Positions 36,102 through 44,800 of a DNA stretch of 64,000 nt are shown one piece after another. The notes beneath the pieces are model-generated. The model was not told where the DNA came from. It ran no database searches and saw nothing but the letters and a program-made list of their open reading frames with translations. The stretch's first letter is position 1; each line of letters opens with the position of its first letter. The stretch comes from Archangium violaceum Cb vi76 (GTDB lineage Bacteria; Myxococcota; Myxococcia; Myxococcales; Myxococcaceae), in assembly GCF_000733295.1 (NCBI RefSeq), contig NZ_JPMI01000046.1, positions 1-64,000 of the forward strand. Reading direction: 5' to 3'. Both the position numbers and the translations under genes were made by a program.

Positions 36102-36491
36102 TCAGGAGGAGATCGGCGTACAGAGTTCCACGAGCACTCCGTCGAGGTCCCTCACGTAGGCCACCGTCTGCCCCCAGGGCTTCTGCTTGGGAGGCTGCGC
36201 GGCCCCGGCGCCCGCCTTCACGGCGCGCTCATAGGCGGCCTTGACATCTGACGTGACGAGCGCCACCTCCACCGCCGCCGCGTCCTCCTTCGGCCGGTTG
36301 AAGCGCACGGTGAGGCCATTGTCCTTCGCCATCTCCTCCGCGGCGAACGCCAGCGCCGTCGCACCGGTCTCCATCTCCGCGTACTGGCCACTCTCGTGGA
36401 GGAAGCGGCGTTGCAGGCCAAAAGCCTTCTCGTAGAAATCGACGGTGGCGGGCACGTTCGCGACGTAGAGGATGACGTAGCCGAGCTTCAT
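36102..36491 (-). CDS. VOC (glyoxalase/bleomycin-resistance) family protein
   Basis: The product has 129 aa. MKLGYVILYVANVPATVDFYEKAFG is the first beta-alpha-beta unit, and GQTVAYVRDLDGVLVELCTP the last, giving a single VOC module that should dimerise. Metal-binding residues are possible in the usual places (Glu in the final VELCTP). Cytosolic; the substrate is unknown. An AraC gene follows upstream on the same strand, 88 bases away. Confidence 0.85.
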   Translation of the reverse strand: MKLGYVILYVANVPATVDFYEKAFGLQRRFLHESGQYAEMETGATALAFAAEEMAKDNGLTVRFNRPKEDAAAVEVALVTSDVKAAYERAVKAGAGAAQPPKQKPWGQTVAYVRDLDGVLVELCTPISS

Positions 36492-36579
36492 GGTGGCGGA
36501 CTCCAGTGCACAGGTGGAACAGCGTGCGGCGCTCTTCGCACGACCCGCCCCGGCTTGTCTTGAAGGAATCGGACAGCGC

Positions 36580-37377
36580 TCATCCCTCGAGCTGAAGCGC
36601 CGAGGGTGTGAGGCCCGCCAGGTCTCGGACTTCTCGTGAGAGATGCGCCTGGTCGGCGTAACCGCACGCGAGCGCCACGGCGCTCAGGTCCTCCCCCGCG
36701 CTGGAGCACAGCATCGCCACGGCTCGCTGGAAGCGCAGCACCCGGGCCAGCAGCTTCGGTGGCACTCCCGCCTCGTCCAGCACGTCCCGGTGCAGGGTGC
36801 GCTCGCTCACCCCCAGCGTCCGCGCCAGCGAGGACATTCGCACCTGTCCTCCCGAGGCCTGGAGCCAGCGCAGGGCCCGGGTGGCGCGGGGCCGCGGCGC
36901 CTGCCCGGAGGACGCCAGCCGCCGGGCGACGCTCTCCCGGAGGAGGGCCTGGGCCTCCGCGGATGAGCGGCAGTCCTCGAGCCGCCGCTGGAGCAGGACG
37001 AGCGCCGGCGAGCAGTCCGCGACGGGAACACTGAGCCCACGGAGCTCGCGGGGACTCACGCCGAGCAGCGCGAGCGCCCACCCTGGCTTGAATCGGATGC
37101 CCAGGCTCACCGAGCCGGGCTCGATGGAGACGAGGGCGAAGCGCTCCATGGGGCCGACCACCTCGAGGGACGGGTTGGCCATCCACACCGGGCTTCCCGT
37201 GTCCCGGTAGTGGAAGATGAGGTCGGTGCAGCCGTCCGGCAGTATCCGATGGAGCTCGGGCCCGGTTCCCGCGCTCCGAGGTGGCGCGGAGTAGCGCCAG
37301 AACGCATCCACCCCCTCCGCCATGCTGGCTGGGGGAGCCAGCTCCTCGTAGCCCTTCATCTCCGCACCGGCTGTCAT
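36580..37377 (-). CDS. AraC-family transcriptional regulator
   Basis: The product has 265 aa. The N-terminal part (ILPDGCTDLIFHY, GIRFKPGWALALLGV) is the DUF6597/cupin-like sensor domain common in this subfamily. The C-terminal ~100 residues hold two helix-turn-helix units (SSLARTLGVSERTLHRDVLD and DLSAVALACGYADQAHLSREV). The neighbouring VOC gene downstream is a likely target. It is separated by 18 bases from the C25-like peptidase gene, with no evident functional link. Confidence 0.88.
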   Translation of the reverse strand: MTAGAEMKGYEELAPPASMAEGVDAFWRYSAPPRSAGTGPELHRILPDGCTDLIFHYRDTGSPVWMANPSLEVVGPMERFALVSIEPGSVSLGIRFKPGWALALLGVSPRELRGLSVPVADCSPALVLLQRRLEDCRSSAEAQALLRESVARRLASSGQAPRPRATRALRWLQASGGQVRMSSLARTLGVSERTLHRDVLDEAGVPPKLLARVLRFQRAVAMLCSSAGEDLSAVALACGYADQAHLSREVRDLAGLTPSALQLEG

Positions 37378-37395
37378 CGCGACACCTTCCCCGCG

Positions 37396-38619
37396 CTACC
37401 GCCGCAGCTTCAGCGTGGGATCTCCCAGGACGACCGACGTCGCCATGTGAAACTCGCGCGCCTCGTTCCAGGGGTAGATGAGCGGGACGTTCACGTGGCT
37501 CCGGATCGCCGCCCCGAGGCTCTCGCCCCGCGAGAGCGCGGTCGCGATGTTGCGTCCGAAGTACCCATCCTGATTGGTGCCCATGCCACCGGAATTGTTG
37601 GTCGTTCCCTTGGCCACGAGCACACGGCTCGTCGGGCTGTAGAGGACTGAGCCCAGGAAATTCTCGCCGCGGTCCAGGTTCCCGACGGCGCAGCCATTGC
37701 TCCAGAAGAAGACCGTCTTGACGGGGTTGGACTCGACATGATCGATCGTCAGCTTGCCATGCGCGCCCGCCCATCCATGGGCGTCCCCAACGAAGAAATC
37801 GGCCGCGCCGCTGCTCAGAGCGGCATAGCCCTGATCGACGCTCAGGCCCCCCGGCGGGCTGTCGAAGTAGAGGCGGGCCGAGCTTTCCTCGCTGAAGGGT
37901 TGCCACGAATAGGTGCCCGAGCTCATGTCGGCCAGGATGCGCTCGTGCTCCTCGCTCGTCGTGGCCGTGAAGTGCTCGCTGACCTCGATGAAGGCGCGTG
38001 GCAGCGGATCGACGCCCGTGCGATAGGCGTGGTTCTTGTCGAAAAAGCGGACGAGCGCCGCTTCGGTGTCGCTCACGCTGCTCTGGTAGATGGGCAGCAC
38101 GCCCACCCAGATCTCCCAATCGACGTCGCCCTCGTGCTGGTCGTATGAGTACGTCCGCCCTTCTGGAGAGTGATACCCCGGCGACGCCGTGAAGCGGCCA
38201 TCGAGATCGGCGTAGAACTGGTAGGAGATCACCTCCTCGGAAAAGGGAGGGATGCTGGGGTTGGCCGACTCCTGGGTCACATACTGGTAGGCACGCGGGG
38301 CCTCGCCAACGAGGATGACGCCATCGAGGCGGCTCCCCAGCGCCGAGTGACGCGCCCGCAGGTGCTCACGCAGTTCCACCGGAGACTCGAACGAACGACG
38401 GGTCTCGGTCACCTCGTAGCCGTCCGTGCAGAGATCCTGGGCGAAGCGCTCGAGACCGGGCTCGATGGCGGAACCGAGCTCGGGGTTGACGATCAGCTCG
38501 ACCGTCCGTTTGGCGGAGGGACAGACCGAGGGCGGCGCGCAGGCGCCGCACCCTGCGAGAACGATGAGGCCCGCGACGACGCCCGTGTGCCAGTGACCGC
38601 GCTCGCTTTTCAGTGTCAT
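37396..38619 (-). CDS. C25 (gingipain)-like cysteine peptidase lipoprotein
   Basis: The product has 407 aa from ATG 38619, chosen because it places the lipobox LAGC right after a hydrophobic core. DGVILVGEAPRAYQY and the later DFFVGDAHGWAG (candidate catalytic His) and FFWSNGCAVGN (candidate catalytic Cys) follow the gingipain/clan CD order, with the family's usual late GDPTLKL segment at the end. Such proteases cleave after Arg or Lys in gingipains. Specificity here is unknown. It is expected to be lipid-anchored in the envelope, possibly for prey or self-protein processing. Confidence 0.75.
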   Translation of the reverse strand: MTLKSERGHWHTGVVAGLIVLAGCGACAPPSVCPSAKRTVELIVNPELGSAIEPGLERFAQDLCTDGYEVTETRRSFESPVELREHLRARHSALGSRLDGVILVGEAPRAYQYVTQESANPSIPPFSEEVISYQFYADLDGRFTASPGYHSPEGRTYSYDQHEGDVDWEIWVGVLPIYQSSVSDTEAALVRFFDKNHAYRTGVDPLPRAFIEVSEHFTATTSEEHERILADMSSGTYSWQPFSEESSARLYFDSPPGGLSVDQGYAALSSGAADFFVGDAHGWAGAHGKLTIDHVESNPVKTVFFWSNGCAVGNLDRGENFLGSVLYSPTSRVLVAKGTTNNSGGMGTNQDGYFGRNIATALSRGESLGAAIRSHVNVPLIYPWNEAREFHMATSVVLGDPTLKLRR

Positions 38620-38828
38620 CACAGGGGCAACGTATCCACCCCGCCGAGCGCCAATCAAGCCCGCCTCCCCCCTCCACCCGTGTCCCCATTCGTCTGGCGC
38701 TTCGGGAAGGTGAACGCCCGCCCCTCTTCCGGGTGAGTCTTTCCTTGTCAGGAATAAACGAGACAAGACCATGCCCCAAAGCATCCGCAAGCCCCCACCA
38801 TCCCTCGTCAAGCTCACGGGCAAGAAGA

Positions 38829-38999
38829 CGTCTGGCATTCATCCGCCTCGTCTCCGGCGAGCTGAACGCGGGGGACACCCTCCTGCTGCTCGGTACCGGC
38901 ACGGGAGCGAACCTCGCGTGCATGGCCGTGCGGATACTGCATCGGCCGCATTGGGCGGCAGTCGGAGACTCGAGGAGTGTGAGTCTGGGACACACCTAG
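38829..38999 (+). pseudogene. C-terminal remnant of a KAS III-like gene
   Basis: The frame ending at the TAG 38997-38999 reads VSGELNAGDTLLLLGTGTGA, matching the last beta-loop of 3-oxoacyl-ACP synthase III / chalcone-synthase-like proteins (family pattern GxLxPGDxVLLLGxGxGxN). Nothing upstream fits the rest of the ~330-aa family. A terminator-like hairpin follows seven bases behind the stop, so this is a real old gene end. Confidence 0.5.
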
Positions 39000-39005
39000 A
39001 ATTCA

Positions 39006-39030
39006 CGAGAAGGCCACTTGGCTTTTCTCG
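39006..39030 (+). terminator. Terminator hairpin behind the KAS III remnant
   Basis: CGAGAAGGCC pairs with GGCTTTTCTCG (one G-U pair and one bulge) around a short ACTT loop, followed by a T-rich stretch after 39040. The position right behind the remnant's stop codon supports a factor-independent terminator. Confidence 0.5.
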
Positions 39031-39081
39031 CTAGGAATGGTTGTTTTCCCACTTTCTCTTCATCTGGAAAGGACGTCCTCC

Positions 39082-39498
39082 ATGCGGAACTTCCTCGCGG
39101 TGTCTGTCTCGTTGATCTCGCTGGGCCTCGCGGCCTGTGGCAGCACGGCTCCCGAGCAGACCCCGTCGCTCGAGCGGCAGACGCAAAGCCTGAACGCCAC
39201 GGGCACCGGCTGCAACGTCGATTCGGACTGTGCGTCCGGGCTGTGCTGGCACGAGATGGACTCGTATCCCACCTACAACCCGTATTGGATCAGCGCTGAC
39301 CAGTGTGCCGAGGAGTGCGAGGGTTCGACGGACCACGCGTCCTGCCAGCAGCTCGCTCAGGACCTGAACGCCCCGTATCCGTCGAACGCGCGCTGCATCG
39401 CGGCCCGGGGCGTCTACGACAACAATCCCTACGACCACACCGTCTACGTGTGTGATCTCATCCCCGCCGGTCTGGGCAACATCAACTGGGTGGAGTAA
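39082..39498 (+). CDS. Small Cys-rich lipoprotein
   Basis: The product has 138 aa. A signal with lipobox LAAC (Cys ~19) is followed by a Gln/Ser/Thr linker and a Cys-rich module (CNVDSDCASGLCW, then six more Cys to the C-terminus), probably disulfide-stabilised and surface exposed. The CxxDxDCxxGxCW pattern resembles the Cys-rich modules of secreted myxobacterial proteins. No function can be assigned. A strong hairpin lies 20 bases behind the stop. Confidence 0.7.
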   Translation: MRNFLAVSVSLISLGLAACGSTAPEQTPSLERQTQSLNATGTGCNVDSDCASGLCWHEMDSYPTYNPYWISADQCAEECEGSTDHASCQQLAQDLNAPYPSNARCIAARGVYDNNPYDHTVYVCDLIPAGLGNINWVE

Positions 39499-39518
39499 TC
39501 CGCACGGTGACTCGCACT

Positions 39519-39545
39519 GCCCGGGGAGACGCGAGCCCCCCGGGC
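39519..39545. terminator. Bidirectional terminator hairpin
   Basis: GCCCGGGG pairs perfectly with CCCCGGGC (8 bp) between the convergent genes ending at 39498 (plus) and 39566 (minus). Confidence 0.6.
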
Positions 39546-39565
39546 GGTGTGGAGGGCCCGGCCGA

Positions 39566-40612
39566 CTACTTGAGCCGGTAGGTCGCCACGACCGCGTCGT
39601 GGTCGGAGTGGAGACCGCGCTCGTACTTCGTCCGGACGTGCTCCAGCTCCCGGTCCCGGGTGTGCATGAGGTAATCGAGCGTGCTGCTGCCGTGGGTCCC
39701 GATGTGGAGCTTGTTGTCGTAGGCCACGTCGTTGCCGAGCACCTTGTAGTGGTTGCGGTTGAAGTCACCGCCCACCACGACCTTGAGCCCCTTCTTCTCG
39801 AAGCGCTCGACCATCGCGTCGAGCTGCTCCATGTGCTTCTTCCACATCTCCTGCCGCCAGGGGGTGGTCGGGCGGCCCAGCTTGGACTTCGTCCAGGCGC
39901 CGGAGACGAGGTGGGTGTTGATCCGCACGACCTCCTCACCGGTCTCCTTGTTCTTCAGCTTCGCCCAGGTGATGTACCGATGCGGCGACACCTTGGCCTT
40001 ACCGTTGTGGGTGCGCTTGAAGCCCGCGTCCTGGAGGTCCCACTCGGACTTCTTCCAGGAGATGGGAACCGGGATGCGGAGGTTGCCATCCTTCGGCATG
40101 TAGTGGTCCCACTCCTTGCCGAGGCTCTTGATGGCGTCGAAGTACCGGGGAGGGCTGATCTCCTGCCAGCCGATCAAATCACCCTGCGCCGCGGCCTTGC
40201 GCACGTCGTGGAGGACCTGGGCCTGCGGCATCTCCGGGTTGGACTTGATGTTCGCGGTCACCGTCCGGAACGTCCCGGTCTTGCCGGTGTCACCCGCGTT
40301 GTCCGGCGCACGGGTTCCGTTGCCCGGGTTGCCGCCGTGCACTGAACCGCCGCCCTGGTTTCCCTTGGGCCCGTCGAAGCGATCGGCGAGCTGGAGCTTG
40401 TTGTAGATCCAGCTTCCGACCTTTCCGTCCACCTTGCGGTCGTTGTGGCGCTCGAAGCGCTTCACCGCTTCGGTCGTCCGCCGATCGTAGTGGCCGTCGA
40501 CGGGGCCTTTGAGCAGCCCGCGCTCCTTCAACTCGTTCTCGAGTTTCCGCACCGCCGGACCGTGCGAACCGTCCTTCAGGACGACCGCTCTGGGACCAAT
40601 CTTATTGGACAT
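39566..40612 (-). CDS. Peptidoglycan-binding domain fused to an endonuclease/exonuclease/phosphatase domain
   Basis: The product has 348 aa and no signal peptide. Residues ~10-75 are a PG_binding_1 module (GSHGPAVRKLENELKERGLL, DGHYDRRTTEAVKRFE). A Gly/Asn-rich linker leads to a DNase I-like EEP domain: TANIKSN, WQEIS (catalytic Glu), VGGDFNRN (Asp/Asn pair) and GLHSDHDAVVATY (catalytic Asp-His). Such domains cut nucleic acids or phosphoesters. Fusing a wall-binding module to a nuclease without a Sec signal suggests delivery by a specialised secretion system, perhaps as an antibacterial toxin (inference). No obvious immunity gene is adjacent. Confidence 0.82.
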   Translation of the reverse strand: MSNKIGPRAVVLKDGSHGPAVRKLENELKERGLLKGPVDGHYDRRTTEAVKRFERHNDRKVDGKVGSWIYNKLQLADRFDGPKGNQGGGSVHGGNPGNGTRAPDNAGDTGKTGTFRTVTANIKSNPEMPQAQVLHDVRKAAAQGDLIGWQEISPPRYFDAIKSLGKEWDHYMPKDGNLRIPVPISWKKSEWDLQDAGFKRTHNGKAKVSPHRYITWAKLKNKETGEEVVRINTHLVSGAWTKSKLGRPTTPWRQEMWKKHMEQLDAMVERFEKKGLKVVVGGDFNRNHYKVLGNDVAYDNKLHIGTHGSSTLDYLMHTRDRELEHVRTKYERGLHSDHDAVVATYRLK

Positions 40613-40736
40613 GAAGAATTCTCGGATTTTGGGGACAAAGGTTGCGTCCCCCCCCGAGCGGAGCGGTTTTCGTAGGAGTTCCAGCCACTTACGCCGCCCC
40701 CTGGCGCGAAGTAGCGCCCGTTGCGATGGGCGCGGT

Positions 40737-41699
40737 TCAGCTGAAGGTCGTGGACAGGTGCAGCGGGCCGGCGGGGACACCCACATCGCGGCCCGCGGGG
40801 TCATCCGAGGGCGTCTGCCATGCGTTGGCCTCTGTCACGGTGTGACCCGTGGCCTCGTTCGAGATGGACATCTTGCCGTTGTGGCCCGCGGGGCTGATCT
40901 GGCTGGTGTCGTAGCCGCTCCAGCCCGTGGCGCCGTTCGCGAACGTCGCCTCGCCCCAGGTCTGACCGGAGTTCGCGCCCGGCTTCGCCGTGCCATCCTT
41001 CGATGCGCACCACGCCACACTGCTGTTGGTGTCGAACGCCACCATTCGCGACTCGCCGGGCTGCAGCGTGAACGTCTTGGGCGTGCTCTTGTCGAAGTTC
41101 TGTCCGTCGTTCGGGTTGCCGTTCTCGCCCGTCTTGTTCCAGAGGGTGATGGTCTGCGGCTGGTTCGTGTTGTTGGTGAACGTGTTCGTGTACTTGTACT
41201 GGCTCTTCTGGCTCGGCTCGATGAGCAGCATGTTGCTGTTGTACGGTGAGCCGACGTTGTTCTTGGCCAGCCACGGCGTGCTCGGATCCACCTGCTCGGT
41301 GGACCCGGCGGACGGAGCTCCGAACCCGGGCCCCGCCTCGGAGCCAGGACCCAGGGGCTGGGTGTTGGCCGCACCGGTGGACGCCGAAGCCCTGGCGCCC
41401 GAGGGAGCCGCGCCCCCGCTCAGGTCGACGAGCGGGCGTCCCTGCTGTCCCTCCAGACCCTTCCGCAGCTGCATGAGCTCGCCGAGCACCTGAGACACCT
41501 GATTCAAGGTCTTCTCGAAGGCACCCAGGACCTCGCCTGGCCTGCGCGGGCCCTGCTCGAAGGAGTCTGTCATGAGCATCCGCCGCAGGTCATTGCCAGG
41601 CCGCGACGCCGGGGTGCTCTCCACCCGCTGGGCTGGCGAGGACACGGACTGGAGGTGGGGGGCGACGACGGGACGGTGGGAGACGGAGTGGATGGACAT
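40737..41699 (-). CDS. Hypothetical protein with thaumatin-like beta domain
   Basis: The product has 320 aa, with no signal peptide. The first ~150 residues are low-complexity and helical (FEKTLNQVSQVLGELMQLRKG) and look like a linker or secretion segment. The C-terminal ~150 residues are beta-rich (YTNTFTNNTNQPQTITLW, KTFTLQPGESRMVAF, GWSGYDTSQISPAGHNGKMS), similar in order to thaumatin/osmotin-like folds but with a single Cys, hence without their disulfides. It lies 124 bases upstream of the nuclease gene on the same strand and may be cotranscribed with it. Confidence 0.6.
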   Translation of the reverse strand: MSIHSVSHRPVVAPHLQSVSSPAQRVESTPASRPGNDLRRMLMTDSFEQGPRRPGEVLGAFEKTLNQVSQVLGELMQLRKGLEGQQGRPLVDLSGGAAPSGARASASTGAANTQPLGPGSEAGPGFGAPSAGSTEQVDPSTPWLAKNNVGSPYNSNMLLIEPSQKSQYKYTNTFTNNTNQPQTITLWNKTGENGNPNDGQNFDKSTPKTFTLQPGESRMVAFDTNSSVAWCASKDGTAKPGANSGQTWGEATFANGATGWSGYDTSQISPAGHNGKMSISNEATGHTVTEANAWQTPSDDPAGRDVGVPAGPLHLSTTFS

Positions 41700-41899
41700 G
41701 GCGTGGCTGCTCAGAGCAGGAGGTATGCCAACCCCTGCCTCCACCGCCCGCGCGGGACCAGGCCCCTCTGCGCTCGGAAAATCAGCGGGTTGGGACGAGC
41801 ACGGCCGTCCTCACGCTTCGCGCGGCATGGTGACGGCATTCACCACCTGGTGTCCGGGGTCACCACCCGCTGCGTCAGGGGAGTTGGCGCCGGGCGGTG

Positions 41900-44800
41900 C
41901 TATCGCTGAACCGGTTGGCGCGGCAGACGTACCGTGAAGGTGGTGCCCTCCTCCGGCGTGGAATGCACGTGGATGCTCCCGTCATGAGCGTGGACGATCT
42001 CCTGGGTGATGAAGAGCCCCAGACCGAGGCTGCCCTGACCCGCCCCGGCCTCGGCCCCCCGCCGGTAGGGTTCGAAGAGGTGCGACAAGACCTCTGGCGG
42101 GATGGAGTGCCCCGCGTTCTCATTGTGCACCTCGAGCAGGACGCTCGAGCCCTCGCTCCGGGTGGATACCCGCACGGAAGAGCCCTCCGGGCTGTGTTGG
42201 AGCGCATTGCCCACGAGGTTGGTCACCACCTGGGCCAACCGGTCCCCATCCCACTGGCCCCGCCCCTCTCCGCTGGCGTGGAACCCGATGTACCTGTCTG
42301 GATGGGCGACCCGCACCTCCCTCACCACCCGCAGGACATGAGCGTGGAAGTCCAGGGGCTCGCAATGGACGGGAAGACCCCGCGTGCGCGCCTGGTTGAA
42401 GTCGAGCAGGTCCCGGATCATCCGGCTGGCCCGGTCCGCCGCCGCGCGAATGCGGGTGGCGACCTTGGAGGTGCGCTCGTCCGCATCCTCGCGTTTGAGC
42501 AGGCTCGTGGCCGACAGGCTGATGGCATTGAGGGGAGTGCGCAGGTCGTGGCTGACGATGGCCACCACATCCTCACGCACCCGGATGGCCTCCTGAGCCT
42601 CCTGGTAGAGGCGCGCATTGTCGAGCGCCATGGCCGCGCGCTCGGCCACACCGCGGGCCACCTCCAGGTCCGTGGTGGAGCAGGTGGAGCGGGGCAGGCT
42701 CCAGGCGAAGGAGATGAGGCCCAGCTTGCGGTCACGGGCCATCAGCGGGACGAGGATGAGGGACTTCAGGCCAAGCGACTCCAGGAGGGATGGGTGCTGC
42801 TTCGTGTTGCCGGAGAGGGCATCCAGCCATTCTGGGGAGGGCTCTGGCTCGGCCACGGGCACGCCTCCCTCCAGGATGTACAGCAGGGCGCTGGCGTCCA
42901 GTTGAAGGGAAGGCGGCATGGAGCGGCGGATGAGCTGCTGGCGCTCGGGGTCCCGTGCCGCCACCTCCAGCCGTCGTAACTTCCCGTCCTCTCCCAACAG
43001 GTCCACCAGGCAGCAGTCAGCCAGATGGGTCACCACGAGGGAGGCGAGGCTCTTGAGCGTGGTGTGGACGTCGAGCGACTGGGACAACAGCGTGCCCACC
43101 TGGATGAACAGGGCCTGAGCCTCCTCGGCGAGCTTGCGCGCGCTGATGTCGCGCACGATGCAGGTGAAGAAGCGTCCCTGGGACAGTCGCGTTTCGCTGA
43201 CGGAGAGCTCCAGGGGGAAGAGGCTCCCGTCCTCACGGCAGCCCATCACCTCGCGCCCACTGCCCAGCAGCTTGCGCCCTCCCGGCTCGATGTTGCCGCT
43301 CAGGTATGGCTCGGGCAGCAGGTGGAGGAAGTCGTGGCCCAGGAGCTGCTCGGGGGAACGGCCGAAGATGCATTCGGTGGCCGGGTTGATGCTCTGGATG
43401 CGGCCCCACTCGTCGATGGTGATGATTCCATCCACCGCCGTTTCCAGGATGGCCTGCAGCCGCTGGGTCGTCGCGCGCAGCGCCTCCTCGGTTTGACGGC
43501 GGGGGGAAATATCGCGGGTGATCATGGCGAAGCCACGCAGGTTCCCTCGCTCGTCGCGCAGGGCGGTGAGCAGGACATCCGCCCAGAACCGGCTGCCGTC
43601 CTTGCGCACCAGGGGCATCTCCGCGCGGTACTGCCCCTCGGTGGCGGCGAGCTGCAGGGTCTGCTCGGGAACGCCAGCCACCACGTCTCCGGGGAGGTAG
43701 AAGCGGGAGAGGGAGCGGCCGAGGACCTCCGACGCCTTCCAGCCCTTGATGCGCTCGGCTCCCGGATTCCAGCTCGTCACCCGGCCCTTGGGGTCGAGCA
43801 TGAAGATGGCATAGTCCTCCACGCCCTCCACCAGGAGGCGGAATCGCTCCTCGGTGGCACTCTCGGCGCGTTTGCGCTCGGTGATGTCCAGCGCCACGCT
43901 GGCCACGAGGATGACCTCGCCGGCCCGGTTGCGCACCGGGGCGTGGTTGCAGAGCCAGTGGCGGATCTCTCCGCCCATCGCGGCGAGGGGACCCGTCAAC
44001 TCCACTCCGAAGACCGGCTGTCCCGTTTCCAGCACCTGACGGCGATGGGGCGTGTGCTGGGAGGCGAAGGAGGGAGAGAGCTCCTCCAGCCGATGGCCCA
44101 GGATCCGTTCGATGGGAAGGCCGAGGACATCGGCCTGCATCTGGTTGACGCGCACGTAGCGCAGGTCGCGGTCGAGGAAGGACATCGCCACCGGAGCGGT
44201 GGTGAGCAGGGTATCCAGCAGGGCCAGCGCCTCTTCGGCCCTGCGGCGTTCGCGTACCAACTCCGTCACTTCCACCGCATGCACGAAGACGCCATCCACC
44301 TGGCCGTCCGACCCATGGGTGGGCGCGTAGACATAGTTGAAGAAGAGCTCCTCGGGCGCTCCCCCACCGGGTGCGTACATCCACACCGGGACCTCATTGT
44401 CCGCGATGGGCTTGCCCGTACGGTAGACGTTGTCGAGCAGCTCGCCGTAGCCCTGATCCACGAACTCCGGAAGCGCCTCGCGCATGGGCTTGCCGAGCAT
44501 CTCCCGGCCACCGAGACGCTGTCTGGTCACGGGATTGACCAGGGTGATGAGGTGCTCGGGTCCCTGCATCACCAGGATGTAGGCCGGCAACTGTTGCTGG
44601 AGGATCGAGTCCAGGCGCTCGCGTTGGGCTTCGGCCTCGCGCAGCAGCCGGGCCCGAGCGGCCTCGCTCTCCTTGCGTTCGGTGATGTCCGTGGAGATGC
44701 CGCCAATGGCCGTGGGAGTGCCCCCGTTCCCGCCCAAGGGAAACTTCGTGGACAGGTACATGCGCGGTCCCAAGGATTGGTGAAACGATTCCTCCTCGAA

